38,442 nucleotides of DNA. It comes from Bacteroidota bacterium. Lineage in GTDB: Bacteria; Bacteroidota; JABWAT01. The notes under the pieces were generated by a model, which was not told where the DNA came from, did not search any database, and was given only the letters and a program-made list of their open reading frames with translations. Both the position numbers and the translations under genes were made by a program. The stretch lies in assembly GCA_017303995.1 (NCBI GenBank), contig JAFLBE010000044.1:1-38442 (forward strand). Reading direction: 5' to 3'. Below, piece after piece: positions 16,405 to 24,878 of this stretch. Position 1 is the stretch's first letter. Every line of letters starts with the position of its first letter.

Positions 16405-17355
16405 ATGAAAATTCTATTTATTGATGATGACCAGATGTCACATGTGCTGGTTGGGAAAATGATTCAATCGATTGGAATGCCACTGGTTCATGCATTCAAT
16501 GTTCAGGAAGGTATTGATAAGCTGAAATCAGAAGATATCAGTCTGATTATTACTGACATCCACATGAATGGCATTGATGGACTCTCTTTTTTAACGATGC
16601 TTAAAAAAGACAAAAAACTGAATACCATTCCCGTCGTTGTCGTAACCAGTGATGCAAATGAAGAAAAAGCAAAAATTGCCTTTCACCAGGGTGCAGTTGG
16701 GTTTTTGAAAAAACCCTTTGCAGAACGGGAATTACTCCATTTGGTTCAAACTTTTGCCATACTTGATTCATCCCGCTTCAGCGAATCAGACCCGGATGAA
16801 TTTCTTGCCCGCAAAAAACATAAATTAACAACTCTCCTGGCAAAAGATTCACTTGCGCTCAATCATGAAACTGCCATTGAAAACTATATGGGCGGATTGA
16901 ATGAAATTTTTGATTTCTCATCAATTGGTTTTTTTATGCAGACCAATCAGTTCAATTATGTTTTGGTAAAAGAAAAAGGGGATATTCCGTTTTTAAATGA
17001 TTTAAAACTGGTTAACCGTGAAAACTCTTCAAATCTTCACCGTCTGATTACCATGAAAAAAGAGGTTTTCAGCAATGATCTGCTCAGAAATCCGAATCCA
17101 CAGATCAAACAATGGGCAAATCAGTATTCCTTGGTGAGTGAAGTATTGCTTCCCTTTTTCAAATATGAAAAAAGCAGTTACCTCGTTGGTTCCGGTCTTG
17201 GAGCCAAATTAAATGAGATGAACGGATTTTTCTGGGGATTCAGAAACACGACGCTTTCCTCGCTTGAGTGTGAGACTCTGATCAGATTGTCCAATCAGGC
17301 AAATCCGATTTTATTCGGACTTCTAAACCTGCCAAAAATGAGTTCGGTGTTATAG
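16405..17355 (+). CDS. Response regulator with an uncharacterised C-terminal domain
   Basis: The first 120 residues form a receiver domain with the acidic pocket Asp7-Asp8, phosphoacceptor Asp51 (TDIHM), Thr81 and Lys103 (LKKP), all intact, so it should accept phosphate from a histidine kinase. The remaining 195 residues match no DNA-binding or enzymatic output domain that I recognise; alternating strands and helices (for example FSSIGFFMQTNQFNYVLV) suggest a GAF-like sensory fold. No kinase gene is adjacent. The downstream GTPase gene starts 160 bases later with its own ribosome site. An inverted repeat AAAGTCCC/GGGACTTT at 17406-17437 lies between them but has no T-tail. Confidence 0.88.
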   Translation: MKILFIDDDQMSHVLVGKMIQSIGMPLVHAFNVQEGIDKLKSEDISLIITDIHMNGIDGLSFLTMLKKDKKLNTIPVVVVTSDANEEKAKIAFHQGAVGFLKKPFAERELLHLVQTFAILDSSRFSESDPDEFLARKKHKLTTLLAKDSLALNHETAIENYMGGLNEIFDFSSIGFFMQTNQFNYVLVKEKGDIPFLNDLKLVNRENSSNLHRLITMKKEVFSNDLLRNPNPQIKQWANQYSLVSEVLLPFFKYEKSSYLVGSGLGAKLNEMNGFFWGFRNTTLSSLECETLIRLSNQANPILFGLLNLPKMSSVL

Positions 17356-17514
17356 GGACTGCAAAAACCTGACTGATACCTCAGGAATTAAAACTCCATT
17401 AGAAGAAAGTCCCCTTCTCCCGGATGAACGGGACTTTCGCTATCTTTCCTCAGACCAAATGAAACCCAGGAAACTGACCTTTTCCTGACACGGACAAACC
17501 AAACTGAGGATACT

Positions 17515-18882
17515 ATGACACGCCGTAAAGTACTGATTATGGGAGCCGCAGGCCGTGACTTCCATAATTTCAACACGATCTTCCGCAACAATCCCGATTA
17601 TGAAGTTGTAGCATTTACTGCAACGCAAATCCCAAATATTGACGACAGAAAATACCCGAAAGAACTGGCCGGATATCTCTATCCTGCGGGAATTCCGATT
17701 TTCCCTGAATCGCAACTGGAAGACCTGATTTCAAAATATCACCCTGATGAAGTTGTTTTCTCATACAGCGATGTGAATTACAGTTATGTGATGTCACGGG
17801 CATCAAGAGTGAATGCTGCCGGTGTTGATTTTAAACTGATCGGCGGCCATCCGACCATGATCAAAAGTACAAAACCAGTCGTTTCGGTTTGTGCCGTCAG
17901 AACCGGTTGCGGAAAAAGTCAGACCACACGAAAAGTGAGTCAGATTCTTCAGGAAATGGGTAAAAAAGTGGTGGCCATCCGTCACCCGATGCCATACGGC
18001 GACTTGAACAAGCAAAAAGTACAACGTTTTGCCCAGCTTTCTGACCTCGATAAACATGAATGCACGATTGAAGAACGGGAAGAATACGAACCTCATATCA
18101 CATCAGGAACGATTATTTATTCGGGTGTTGATTATGAAGCCATCGTTCGTGAAGCTGAAAAAGAAGCTGATATCATTTTGTGGGATGGAGGAAATAATGA
18201 CCTGCCGTTTTACAAACCTGATCTGCACATTGTCGTGACTGATCCGCACCGGACGGGAAATGAACTTGCTTACTATCCGGGCGAAACCAATCTACGGCTG
18301 GCTGATGTCGTGATTATCAATAAGATTGATTCTGCAGATTATAAAAATATTGAACAGCTTCGCCTGAATATCAGATCGGTAAATGCAAATGCAGTGATAA
18401 TTGATGCTGCATCCCCGGTTTCTATTGAAGATGCAGAAGTTATTCGCGGTAAAAGGGTTTTGGTGGTTGAAGACGGTCCGACTCTCACTCACGGTGAAAT
18501 GAAATATGGTGCCGGTGTAATTGCTGCTATGAAATTCGGAGCATCAGAAATTATTGATCCGAGACCATATACCGTCGGTGAAATTTCTGAAACCTTTAAA
18601 AAATATCCGAATATCGGAACCGTTCTTCCTGCGATGGGCTATGGCGATCTGCAGATAAAGGACCTGGAAACCACGATCAATGCCACCGATTGTGATGCCG
18701 TCATTATCGGAACACCGATTGATCTCCGCAGGATTCTAAAGATCAAAAAACCTTCAGTACGGGTGACCTACGATCTTGCTGAAATCGGTAAACCTGATCT
18801 CGCAGATGTTCTGTCAAGATTCATGTACCGGGTGGATCATCCGGAAATGAAGAAAAAGGAAATGGCGGGGAAGAGGGAATAG
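17515..18882 (+). CDS. Cyclic 2,3-diphosphoglycerate synthase-like GTPase
   Basis: The 455-residue protein belongs to the predicted GTPase family annotated as cyclic 2,3-diphosphoglycerate synthetase. An N-terminal Rossmann-like part (KVLIMGAAGRDFHNFN, 5-20) precedes a P-loop domain with AVRTGCGKSQ (127-136), WDGGNND (223-229) and the guanine-specificity motif NKID (269-272). A C-terminal segment contains GYGDLQIKDLE. True cDPG synthesis is known from methanogens; in bacteria the product is unproven and a different GTP- or ATP-dependent ligase role is possible. GAGGA lies four bases before the ATG. It is probably transcribed alone, and a 7-bp array follows its stop. Confidence 0.85.
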   Translation: MTRRKVLIMGAAGRDFHNFNTIFRNNPDYEVVAFTATQIPNIDDRKYPKELAGYLYPAGIPIFPESQLEDLISKYHPDEVVFSYSDVNYSYVMSRASRVNAAGVDFKLIGGHPTMIKSTKPVVSVCAVRTGCGKSQTTRKVSQILQEMGKKVVAIRHPMPYGDLNKQKVQRFAQLSDLDKHECTIEEREEYEPHITSGTIIYSGVDYEAIVREAEKEADIILWDGGNNDLPFYKPDLHIVVTDPHRTGNELAYYPGETNLRLADVVIINKIDSADYKNIEQLRLNIRSVNANAVIIDAASPVSIEDAEVIRGKRVLVVEDGPTLTHGEMKYGAGVIAAMKFGASEIIDPRPYTVGEISETFKKYPNIGTVLPAMGYGDLQIKDLETTINATDCDAVIIGTPIDLRRILKIKKPSVRVTYDLAEIGKPDLADVLSRFMYRVDHPEMKKKEMAGKRE

Positions 18883-18883
18883 T

Positions 18884-18911
18884 TACTAGTGGTAAGTTAT
18901 AAGTGGTAAGT
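18884..18911. repeat. 7-bp repeat array at the GTPase stop codon
   Basis: Four heptads, TACTAGT, GGTAAGT, TATAAGT, GGTAAGT, begin one base after the stop codon (TAG at 18880-18882). Confidence 0.85.
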
Positions 18912-18920
18912 GAAAAAATG

Positions 18921-18957
18921 CAGGACACTGAGTCCCGAGAGTCGGGAAAGTGCCCTG
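18921..18957. repeat. CTGAG-type element with hairpin core
   Basis: CAGGACACTGAG and AAGTGCCCTG flank TCCCGA-GAG-TCGGGA, a perfect small hairpin. The left end matches the CTGAG family; the right end lacks the TCG of TCGAAG. Confidence 0.6.
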
Positions 18958-19004
18958 TTTTTAACTATAAATCAAAAGTAAACGTTACCGGTTTAGTAAA
19001 TGGT

Positions 19005-19050
19005 TCCCCTCCTTTTTCAAAGTGGGGGTGGCGAAGCCGGGGTGGTTTGG
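19005..19050. repeat. C-run/G-run palindromic repeat
   Basis: CCCCTCCTTTTTCAAAGTGGGGG continues into GGCGAAGCCGGGGTGGTTTGG; same family as 28729-28770. Confidence 0.65.
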
Positions 19051-19092
19051 CTTTTTGTTCAAATTTAAAAGAAAACCACCCCAATCCGGGCA

Positions 19093-19108
19093 CTTCGACT
19101 CCGCTCAG
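19093..19108. repeat. CTGAG/TCGAAG family element, short form
   Basis: CTTCGACTCCGCTCAG; identical copies lie at 29992-30007 and 30496-30511. On the minus strand it reads CTGAGCGGAGTCGAAG. Confidence 0.8.
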
Positions 19109-19118
19109 TGACCGAATT

Positions 19119-19144
19119 CCCCCTCCTTTTTCAAAGGAGGGGAG
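19119..19144. repeat. C-run/G-run hairpin
   Basis: CCCCTCCTTTTTCAAAGGAG is followed by GGG and forms a nearly perfect hairpin. Confidence 0.65.
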
Positions 19145-19199
19145 TTTAAAAATAATAAGTTGTTGTAATATAAGTATTTAGAATTATTTTTTCTCTCCT

Positions 19200-19583
19200 T
19201 CAATACTTCTTGGACCATTGCCGGTCATGTTCATCCGTCCAGTATAAAATCAGTTTTGTGCTTCCCTGACTTTGCCCTGAACCTCTGGATGTCATCAGGA
19301 CCGTAACATTCATGCTTTCTCCAGGTTCAAGTGTCCCGACAGAAGCACCACCCTGTGCAATAATCATTGAGCCCGATTTCATTTCAGCATCAATAGAAAT
19401 GTTATAAGCCGTGTAAGCGTTACTGGTATTGGTAACAGTAACAGATTGTCTGTATACTGAATACTCTTTGACAACCCCGGATTGGGAAGAAATTTCAACT
19501 TCGGGATGTTGAATCCAGGAGTCACAGGAGGAAAACACAAGGCTTGAAAAGGTGAAAAGAATAACTCGGATTGCGGGTTTCAT
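19200..19583 (-). CDS. Small lipoprotein with a FxLyD-like beta domain
   Basis: The 127-residue product has a signal peptide ending in the lipobox FSSC. The mature part is a beta-rich domain (EYSVYRQSVTVTNTSNAYTAYNISIDAEM, GTLEPGESMNVTVLM) with the layout of immunoglobulin-like FxLyD or CARDB domains, which often mediate binding at the cell surface; the assignment is by pattern only. The start is ATG 19583, not the distant 19757: AAAGGA lies six bases ahead and only this start gives a signal peptide. The product is anchored in a membrane. It stands alone, convergent to the GTPase gene. Confidence 0.72.
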   Translation of the reverse strand: MKPAIRVILFTFSSLVFSSCDSWIQHPEVEISSQSGVVKEYSVYRQSVTVTNTSNAYTAYNISIDAEMKSGSMIIAQGGASVGTLEPGESMNVTVLMTSRGSGQSQGSTKLILYWTDEHDRQWSKKY

Positions 19584-19933
19584 AAACGTCCTTTCATGTT
19601 GGGGAAAGCAGACTTTACGCCATTCAGGAAGGTGGGTTGCGGAAGGTAATTTTTTATGAACTGTGGAACTTTGGGGAATTATTAAATTGGAGAATATGAT
19701 CCCCAAAAACAACCGAATTCTGGGAATGTAATCCCCAAACTCATAAAAACCAGACAAATTAGTAGGGTTAAGGGGGATTTCTTTTTAGTCGGGACGATGA
19801 TTTCCTAATTCGAAAAAGACAAGAATGTCATTTGGATAAGTCTCTGATTTACGTTAATTTACTTCAATGAATTGCTGTTCAGGCTAACTGAACGACCGGG
19901 AAATTAACTCATTCAAGAACGGAGCTTTAAGAT
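19584..19933. other. Divergent promoter region with T3G4A/T C4A3 repeats
   Basis: The 350 bases between the lipoprotein and NfeD genes contain TTTGGGGA (19670-19677) and its complement TCCCCAAA twice (19700-19707 and 19732-19739), which could fold into alternative hairpins. No gene is seen. Promoters for both neighbours must lie here, but no consensus stands out. Confidence 0.45.
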
Positions 19934-20377
19934 ATGGATGGATTTACCTTTTCCCCCGAACTGATCTGGGCTATTCTGGGAATTGTGCTGCTAGCCCTTG
20001 AGCTGGTGACCTTCACTTTTATTTTATCCTTTTTTGGCATCGGTGCAATTCTCACTGCATTGACCACCTGGACCGGATTGACACCGGAAATCAGCAGTCA
20101 GCTAGGCGTGTTTTCGGTAACTTCACTTTTAGCTGTCTTTTTATTCAGAAAAACAGCGAAAAAAATGTTCGCCGGAACCAATGACCGGGTTCCTGAATAT
20201 GTGGGTGAAAAGGTCACCGTGCTGAAAGAAATTCCGGTTGATGGTGAAGGTGTGATTGCTTACCGGGGTTCTGAATGGATTGCTTTTTCTGATCACACAG
20301 AATCCATTTCAGAAGGAAGTAAAGTTGAAATATTTGCAATTGAAGGCATCAGAGTTAAAGTGAAACCTGTTTTATAA
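19934..20377 (+). CDS. nfeD: NfeD-family membrane protein (short form)
   Basis: The 147-residue product has two or three N-terminal membrane segments (about residues 10-50 and 58-72) and a soluble OB-fold C-terminal domain (from GEKVTVLKEIPVDGEGVIAYRG). This is the short NfeD type without the serine protease domain. It is followed 18 bases later by an SPFH-domain gene, the classic pairing in which NfeD's OB domain partners a stomatin-like protein in membrane microdomains or protein quality control. GGAG at 19921-19924 is ten bases from the ATG. Confidence 0.9.
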   Translation: MDGFTFSPELIWAILGIVLLALELVTFTFILSFFGIGAILTALTTWTGLTPEISSQLGVFSVTSLLAVFLFRKTAKKMFAGTNDRVPEYVGEKVTVLKEIPVDGEGVIAYRGSEWIAFSDHTESISEGSKVEIFAIEGIRVKVKPVL

Positions 20378-20395
20378 GTAAAAGGATTACCGATT

Positions 20396-21304
20396 ATGTC
20401 GACTTTTTTTCTCATTTTCACCGGATTGGTCGTACTGATCATTATCTCCGGCGTTCGTGTAGTACCGCAGCAAAGTGCTTTTATCATTGAACGGCTTGGG
20501 AAGTTTTATGTAACTCTTCAGGCTGGCGTGAGCTACATTGTTCCCTTCATTGACCGGGTTGCTTACCGGCATACGCTTAAAGAGCAAACCATTGATATTC
20601 CCGAACAAATCTGTATCACCCGTGACAACGTTCAGGTTGGTGTTGACGGGGTAATTTTTATTCAGGTTTTTGATCCGCAGATGTCTTCGTATGGCATCAG
20701 TAATTATTTGTTTTCGATCATTCAGCTGGCCCAGACAACCATGAGAAGTGAAATCGGAAAAATTGATCTTGATAAAACTTTTGAGGAAAGAACCGTCATC
20801 AATTCGGCCATTGTGGGTTCAATCAACGATGCTTCCCGGACGTGGGGCGTTAAAATTCTGAGATACGAAATCAAGAATATCATTCCGCCCGAAACCGTTT
20901 TGCGTGCCATGGAAAAACAGATGCAGGCTGAACGGGAAAAACGGGCGATTATTCTTCAGTCGGAAGGTGAAAAACAATCGGCGATCAACGTGGCAGAAGG
21001 ACAAAAACAAAAAGTTGTTCTTGAATCTGAAGCTGTTAGTCAGAAACAAATCAATGAAGCAACCGGTCAGGCCGAAGCCATCAGAGCCATCGCCAATGCG
21101 ACTGCAGACGGAATCAAAGCGGTTGCAAAAGCAGTTGAATCAGAAGGCGGAATGGAAGCTGTTCAGCTTCGTGTTGCAGAAAAACTCGTTGAACAATACG
21201 GAAAACTTGCCAAAGAAAGCACGACCTTGATTCTGCCGGCAAATTTCGGTGATATTTCTTCGCTGATTGCCACTGCAATGAGTGTGGTGAAAAAGACGAA
21301 GTAA
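20396..21304 (+). CDS. SPFH/stomatin-like protein (paraslipin type)
   Basis: The 302-residue protein has one N-terminal membrane helix (about residues 4-24), an SPFH domain (VPQQSAFIIERLGKFYVTLQAGVSYIVPF onward, to about 190), an alanine/glutamate-rich coiled coil (about 175-260) and a conserved C-terminal LILPANFGD segment typical of this group. It should assemble into large membrane-bound rings. AAGGAT at 20382-20387 precedes the ATG. It is the second gene of an NfeD-SPFH operon ended by a terminator at 21313. Confidence 0.93.
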   Translation: MSTFFLIFTGLVVLIIISGVRVVPQQSAFIIERLGKFYVTLQAGVSYIVPFIDRVAYRHTLKEQTIDIPEQICITRDNVQVGVDGVIFIQVFDPQMSSYGISNYLFSIIQLAQTTMRSEIGKIDLDKTFEERTVINSAIVGSINDASRTWGVKILRYEIKNIIPPETVLRAMEKQMQAEREKRAIILQSEGEKQSAINVAEGQKQKVVLESEAVSQKQINEATGQAEAIRAIANATADGIKAVAKAVESEGGMEAVQLRVAEKLVEQYGKLAKESTTLILPANFGDISSLIATAMSVVKKTK

Positions 21305-21312
21305 CCAAATTT

Positions 21313-21350
21313 AAATGGGGCTGGTAAATTAAAAATCAGCCTCATTTTTT
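21313..21350 (+). terminator. Rho-independent terminator after the SPFH gene
   Basis: AAATGGGGCTG at 21313-21323 pairs with CAGCCTCATTT at 21337-21347 (one G-T pair) and is followed by further T to 21350. Confidence 0.8.
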
Positions 21351-21407
21351 ACCCAAAAGCAAAACCTCTATTTTCCCTTCATAAAGGCCATGGCATACCA
21401 CTTTTGT

Positions 21408-23357
21408 CTACCCTAATTGAGCAATAGGAACTGTAAACCAAAAAGTTGTTCCTTCCCCCTCATGGCTTGAAAAACCTATTTCTCCTCCATTTTTTTCTGC
21501 AAATTCCTTACATAAAATAAGACCAAGCCCTGTTCCTTTTTCGCCAATGGTTCCATTCTGAGTAATGGTTTGATCTAATCTGAAAATTTTATACTGATTT
21601 TCAAGAGTGATGCCAACACCATTGTCAGTGACTTTAATCCTCACCCATTCTTTGCTGATCAATTCTGATTGAATTTTTACAGTACCGCCTTTACCAGTAA
21701 ATTTAATTGCATTATTGATCAGATTCCTTAGAATTCCTGAAAGTAAATCACTATCAGACCAAAGAACTAAATCGGAATCTGTTTCATTGATCAGAGCAAT
21801 CATTTTTTCTTCTGCAACTGGATGATATAGATCGAAAACAGTTTCAGTTTCTGTCTTTAACCTGATCGGTTTTGGTGAATAAGAAAGTGCACCTGTTTGT
21901 GCACGACTCCATTGAAGCAAATTTTCTAGCAATTTGTGCAGATCAGAGATTGCAAGGTAAATTCGTTTTATATGCTTTTTGCGGGTTCCATCATCTAAAT
22001 GATCAAACTGATTAAAAAGAAGATCTGAAAAACCAAGTGCAGGTGTCAGTGGATTTCTGATATCATGGGCAATAATTGAAAAAAACTTGTCTTTTGTTGC
22101 ATTCAATTCCTGAAGTTTCAAATTGGTTTTATTTAAAAGGGTATTTTGGGCAACAGATTGCAAATGAGCTTTTTGTTTAAAACGATAAGCAAGGAAAACC
22201 GTAACTATCAGGATAAAGAGAATGAGTCCGATCAGCGTAATTAAAACGTTCAGATTTTCACTTTTTTCGAGTAATTGCTTTTGAATTGCATTTTCCTGTT
22301 TGAGTAATTCCTTTTCCCGCTGGGACATTTTGAGGTCAAATTGTTTTTCAATTAAACTGGTTTGCTTTTTAATTTCAGCAGAACTGATACTGTCGCTTAA
22401 TACCCGGTTTTCAGCAAGTGAAAGATATGCGCTAAGGAAATTCCCAAAAGCAGAATCAATTCTGGCTTTTACCACCAGGGCATCGGTTTTTATAACAGGG
22501 AATTTGTACAGACGACTATAGCGAAGACTTTTTGAAATATAAAAATCGGCATTCTGAAAATCTTTCATTGAAACAAACAGCGAAGCCATATCCAGATATA
22601 ATTTGGTAACTGCATCTTTTGCCAGATGTTTTCCGGTGAAGGATTCAGCCTTTCTGTAATAAACCAAGGCTTGAGCATATTGTTTCAAGCCAGAATAGTC
22701 TGCTGCAAGATTCAGGAGATCAATTGCAATGCCAATGGTATCTTTTAATTCAGTCGATTTTTTTAATTTTGTCTGATGAATTTCAAGTGCTTTTTCATAC
22801 TCACCCAACTGACTGAAACACAAACCGATATTCCCGAATGCATAATTGGAAACAATGGCGTCACCAATTTTATCACTGATTGTTTTCGACCGTTCATAAT
22901 AGGAAATAGCATTTTTATAATCCTTCTGAAACCAGAAAAGATTCCCGATTCTCAGTAACGTTCTGGCCATGTTAGCTTCGGCCTTTAAGCTATCAAAAAT
23001 CTCATAGGCCCGGATGAAGTTTTCAAGAGCAACCGAATAATCGCCCCATCGGCTGTGAATGCTGGCAATACTGGAAAAAAACTGGGCGGCTTTAAGATGA
23101 CTTTTATTTTTCTGGGCAAGTTCAAGTCCGGTCGTCAGGAAAATCATTGCATGGACGTTGCTTGAATCTGCAAATTTTTGTCCGAGTGACAGATATGAAT
23201 TGATGAGGATGCTGTCTGGTTTGTTTAGAAGAGAATCAGGTAAACGGGATGGGGTCGAAATCGTCTGGCTAATTAGAGAAATCGTCCCGAAACAAAGCAG
23301 GATGGTGGTTAAAAACCAGCTTTTAAAAACCGGGATAGAACGAAAAGATGGGCACAA
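21408..23357 (-). CDS. Sensor histidine kinase with TPR sensor region
   Basis: The 649-residue protein has an N-terminal signal or anchor (about residues 12-30), five or six TPR-like repeats (about 80-320), a coiled coil, a membrane helix (369-391) and a kinase core. The H-box is SIIAHDIRNPLTP with His431; N-box LRNLINNAIKF (543-553), G1 TDNGVGI (577-583) and G2 GEKGTGLGL (605-613) are complete. Such TPR kinases are common in Bacteroidota relatives and sense periplasmic or surface partners. The start is TTG at 23357, with AGGGTG about nine bases ahead; no in-frame ATG precedes the signal segment. No response regulator is adjacent; the partner may be the orphan regulator at 16405. Confidence 0.92.
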   Translation of the reverse strand: MCPSFRSIPVFKSWFLTTILLCFGTISLISQTISTPSRLPDSLLNKPDSILINSYLSLGQKFADSSNVHAMIFLTTGLELAQKNKSHLKAAQFFSSIASIHSRWGDYSVALENFIRAYEIFDSLKAEANMARTLLRIGNLFWFQKDYKNAISYYERSKTISDKIGDAIVSNYAFGNIGLCFSQLGEYEKALEIHQTKLKKSTELKDTIGIAIDLLNLAADYSGLKQYAQALVYYRKAESFTGKHLAKDAVTKLYLDMASLFVSMKDFQNADFYISKSLRYSRLYKFPVIKTDALVVKARIDSAFGNFLSAYLSLAENRVLSDSISSAEIKKQTSLIEKQFDLKMSQREKELLKQENAIQKQLLEKSENLNVLITLIGLILFILIVTVFLAYRFKQKAHLQSVAQNTLLNKTNLKLQELNATKDKFFSIIAHDIRNPLTPALGFSDLLFNQFDHLDDGTRKKHIKRIYLAISDLHKLLENLLQWSRAQTGALSYSPKPIRLKTETETVFDLYHPVAEEKMIALINETDSDLVLWSDSDLLSGILRNLINNAIKFTGKGGTVKIQSELISKEWVRIKVTDNGVGITLENQYKIFRLDQTITQNGTIGEKGTGLGLILCKEFAEKNGGEIGFSSHEGEGTTFWFTVPIAQLG

Positions 23358-23441
23358 GTTGGATCACCCTGTTTTAGTTTCCAAAAAGATACATAATTTG
23401 AAAAAAGAAAACACAACCAACGTTTTTTTTGAGGATGTAGG

Positions 23442-24569
23442 TCACTCCAGCTTTTTACTGAATCTCATAATTGCGCCCCATAAAATCAGCACTGAAAATC
23501 CGAAGAGGATCAAGGCTTCCTGCCACATCAGCTCCAGTCCGATTCCTTTCAGGAAAATGCCACGAACCATGACCAGCATATATTTCAACGGGATAATCAC
23601 TGAAATCCATTGAATAATCACCGGCATATTTTCAACCGGGAAAATGAAACCGGAAAAGAAAATCATCGGCGGCATGATCATGAAAATGGCGGTTAAAGCG
23701 GCTTGTTGCTGGGTGTTTGAAACCGTTGAAATGAAAAGACCGAGTCCGAGCGTGGTGATCAGATAAATGTAAATCAGAAAAATAAGAGCAAAGACATTTC
23801 CTCTGAGCGGAACTTCCATTAGAACTGAATTGACGCCAAGAAGCAAAATAACTACGATCGTGGCGGTAATTGAAAAGGGAAGCAGTTTTCCGCCGATAAT
23901 CTGCCAGGGTTTAATGGGTGTCACGATCAGTTGTTCCAGCGTTCCCAGTTCTTTTTCTTTTACAATTGACATGGATGTGGTGATCATTGTCGAAATCAGT
24001 AAAACCAGACACAGGATGCCGGGCACCATGAAATTCATGGTTTTCAGATCGGGGTTGTACCAGATTCGGGTTTCCGCAGAAACAGAGGCGATTTTGGGTT
24101 TCACCGGCATCCCGTTCATGATTTCGGTGATGATCTGCTGATTGTAAGTATTCAGAATTCCCATCGAATAGGCAGTTGCAATACTGGCTGTATTGCCGTC
24201 AGCACCATCAATTAAAAGCTGAACCGGAGCAGAAATCCGCTGCTGGATTTTCGCTGAGAATTCCGCAGGAAAAACGACGACAACCCGGGCTTTGCCGGCA
24301 TCGAGCCAGTAATCAGCTTCACGGGCATCTTTCCCGACTTCGGTCACTGTGAAATATCCCGACTGACTGAATTTATCCCGGATTTCACGGGTAATTGAAG
24401 AGTTATCAGGATCGACAAAAGCCACTTTGATATTATTGACATCAATATTGGCGGCATAGGAAAAAAGGGTCACCATGATAACTGGGGCAACCAGAGAAAT
24501 CGCCAGCAGGCGTTTGTCTTCCTTCAGCTGAAGGAACTCTTTCCGGATCATAGCTAGCAGGGTTTGCAT
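23442..24569 (-). CDS. ABC-2 type transporter permease (YbhR/YbhS-like), second
   Basis: The 375-residue permease has one N-terminal membrane helix (about 22-40), a large external domain (about 45-175) and five C-terminal helices, the layout of ABC-2 exporter subunits of the YbhS/YbhR type. The motif IVKEKELGTLEQLIVTPIKP (212-231) is the cytoplasmic coupling segment that contacts the ATPase. It is the last gene of the export locus and is paralogous to the permease at 24879; the two probably form a heterodimer. The gap of 309 bases to the preceding permease is the widest in the operon and contains inverted repeats. Confidence 0.92.
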   Translation of the reverse strand: MQTLLAMIRKEFLQLKEDKRLLAISLVAPVIMVTLFSYAANIDVNNIKVAFVDPDNSSITREIRDKFSQSGYFTVTEVGKDAREADYWLDAGKARVVVVFPAEFSAKIQQRISAPVQLLIDGADGNTASIATAYSMGILNTYNQQIITEIMNGMPVKPKIASVSAETRIWYNPDLKTMNFMVPGILCLVLLISTMITTSMSIVKEKELGTLEQLIVTPIKPWQIIGGKLLPFSITATIVVILLLGVNSVLMEVPLRGNVFALIFLIYIYLITTLGLGLFISTVSNTQQQAALTAIFMIMPPMIFFSGFIFPVENMPVIIQWISVIIPLKYMLVMVRGIFLKGIGLELMWQEALILFGFSVLILWGAIMRFSKKLE

Positions 24570-24878
24570 AAGATTTTTGTTTTATAGTTAGACTTAGATG
24601 TTCGGCCTGTTTGAAAAATTTAATAGCCAATGCCCCTTTGGGAACCTACTTTTGACTGCACCCAAGCTTAACGCACGGGTTAAAACAAAAGTAGGCAACC
24701 CTTCGACAGGCTCAGGGGCCTACCGCCCGCAATATCTACTTTATGACTTTTGGCTGGTAGTCGTTGGTTGCTGAGCCTGTCGAAGCATGGCCAATGCGTC
24801 GATCGGATGACGGCGGTCAGAAATGTATTTAAATCCAAATCACATTTTCTATCAATTAAAGTCTATCCGGTTTCATTC
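24570..24878. other. Gap between the two permease genes with nested inverted repeats
   Basis: The 309 bases include CCTACTTTTG (24645-24654) with its exact complement CAAAAGTAGG (24686-24695), then a 15-base inverted pair (24701 and 24771). No gene is seen. The rest of the locus has overlapping or close genes, so this block looks inserted. Confidence 0.6.
24701..24785. repeat. Inverted pair of CTGAG/TCGAAG elements
   Basis: CTTCGACAGGCTCAG at 24701-24715 and its exact complement CTGAGCCTGTCGAAG at 24771-24785 flank 55 bases. Confidence 0.8.

Larger units (their letters stand above)
18883..19199. other. Repeat-filled gap between convergent genes
   Basis: The 317 bases hold a 7-bp array, two CTGAG-type elements and two C-run/G-run repeats, with little unique sequence. 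An open frame at 18903-19181 crosses all of these and is not a gene. Confidence 0.65.

Noticed and set aside
17406-17437. AAAGTCCC/GGGACTTT hairpin as a terminator
   Set aside because: The stem is good but no T-run follows, and it lies in the leader of the GTPase gene.
18903-19181. 92-codon plus-strand frame
   Set aside because: It consists of intergenic repeats (7-bp array, CTGAG elements, C/G-run elements).
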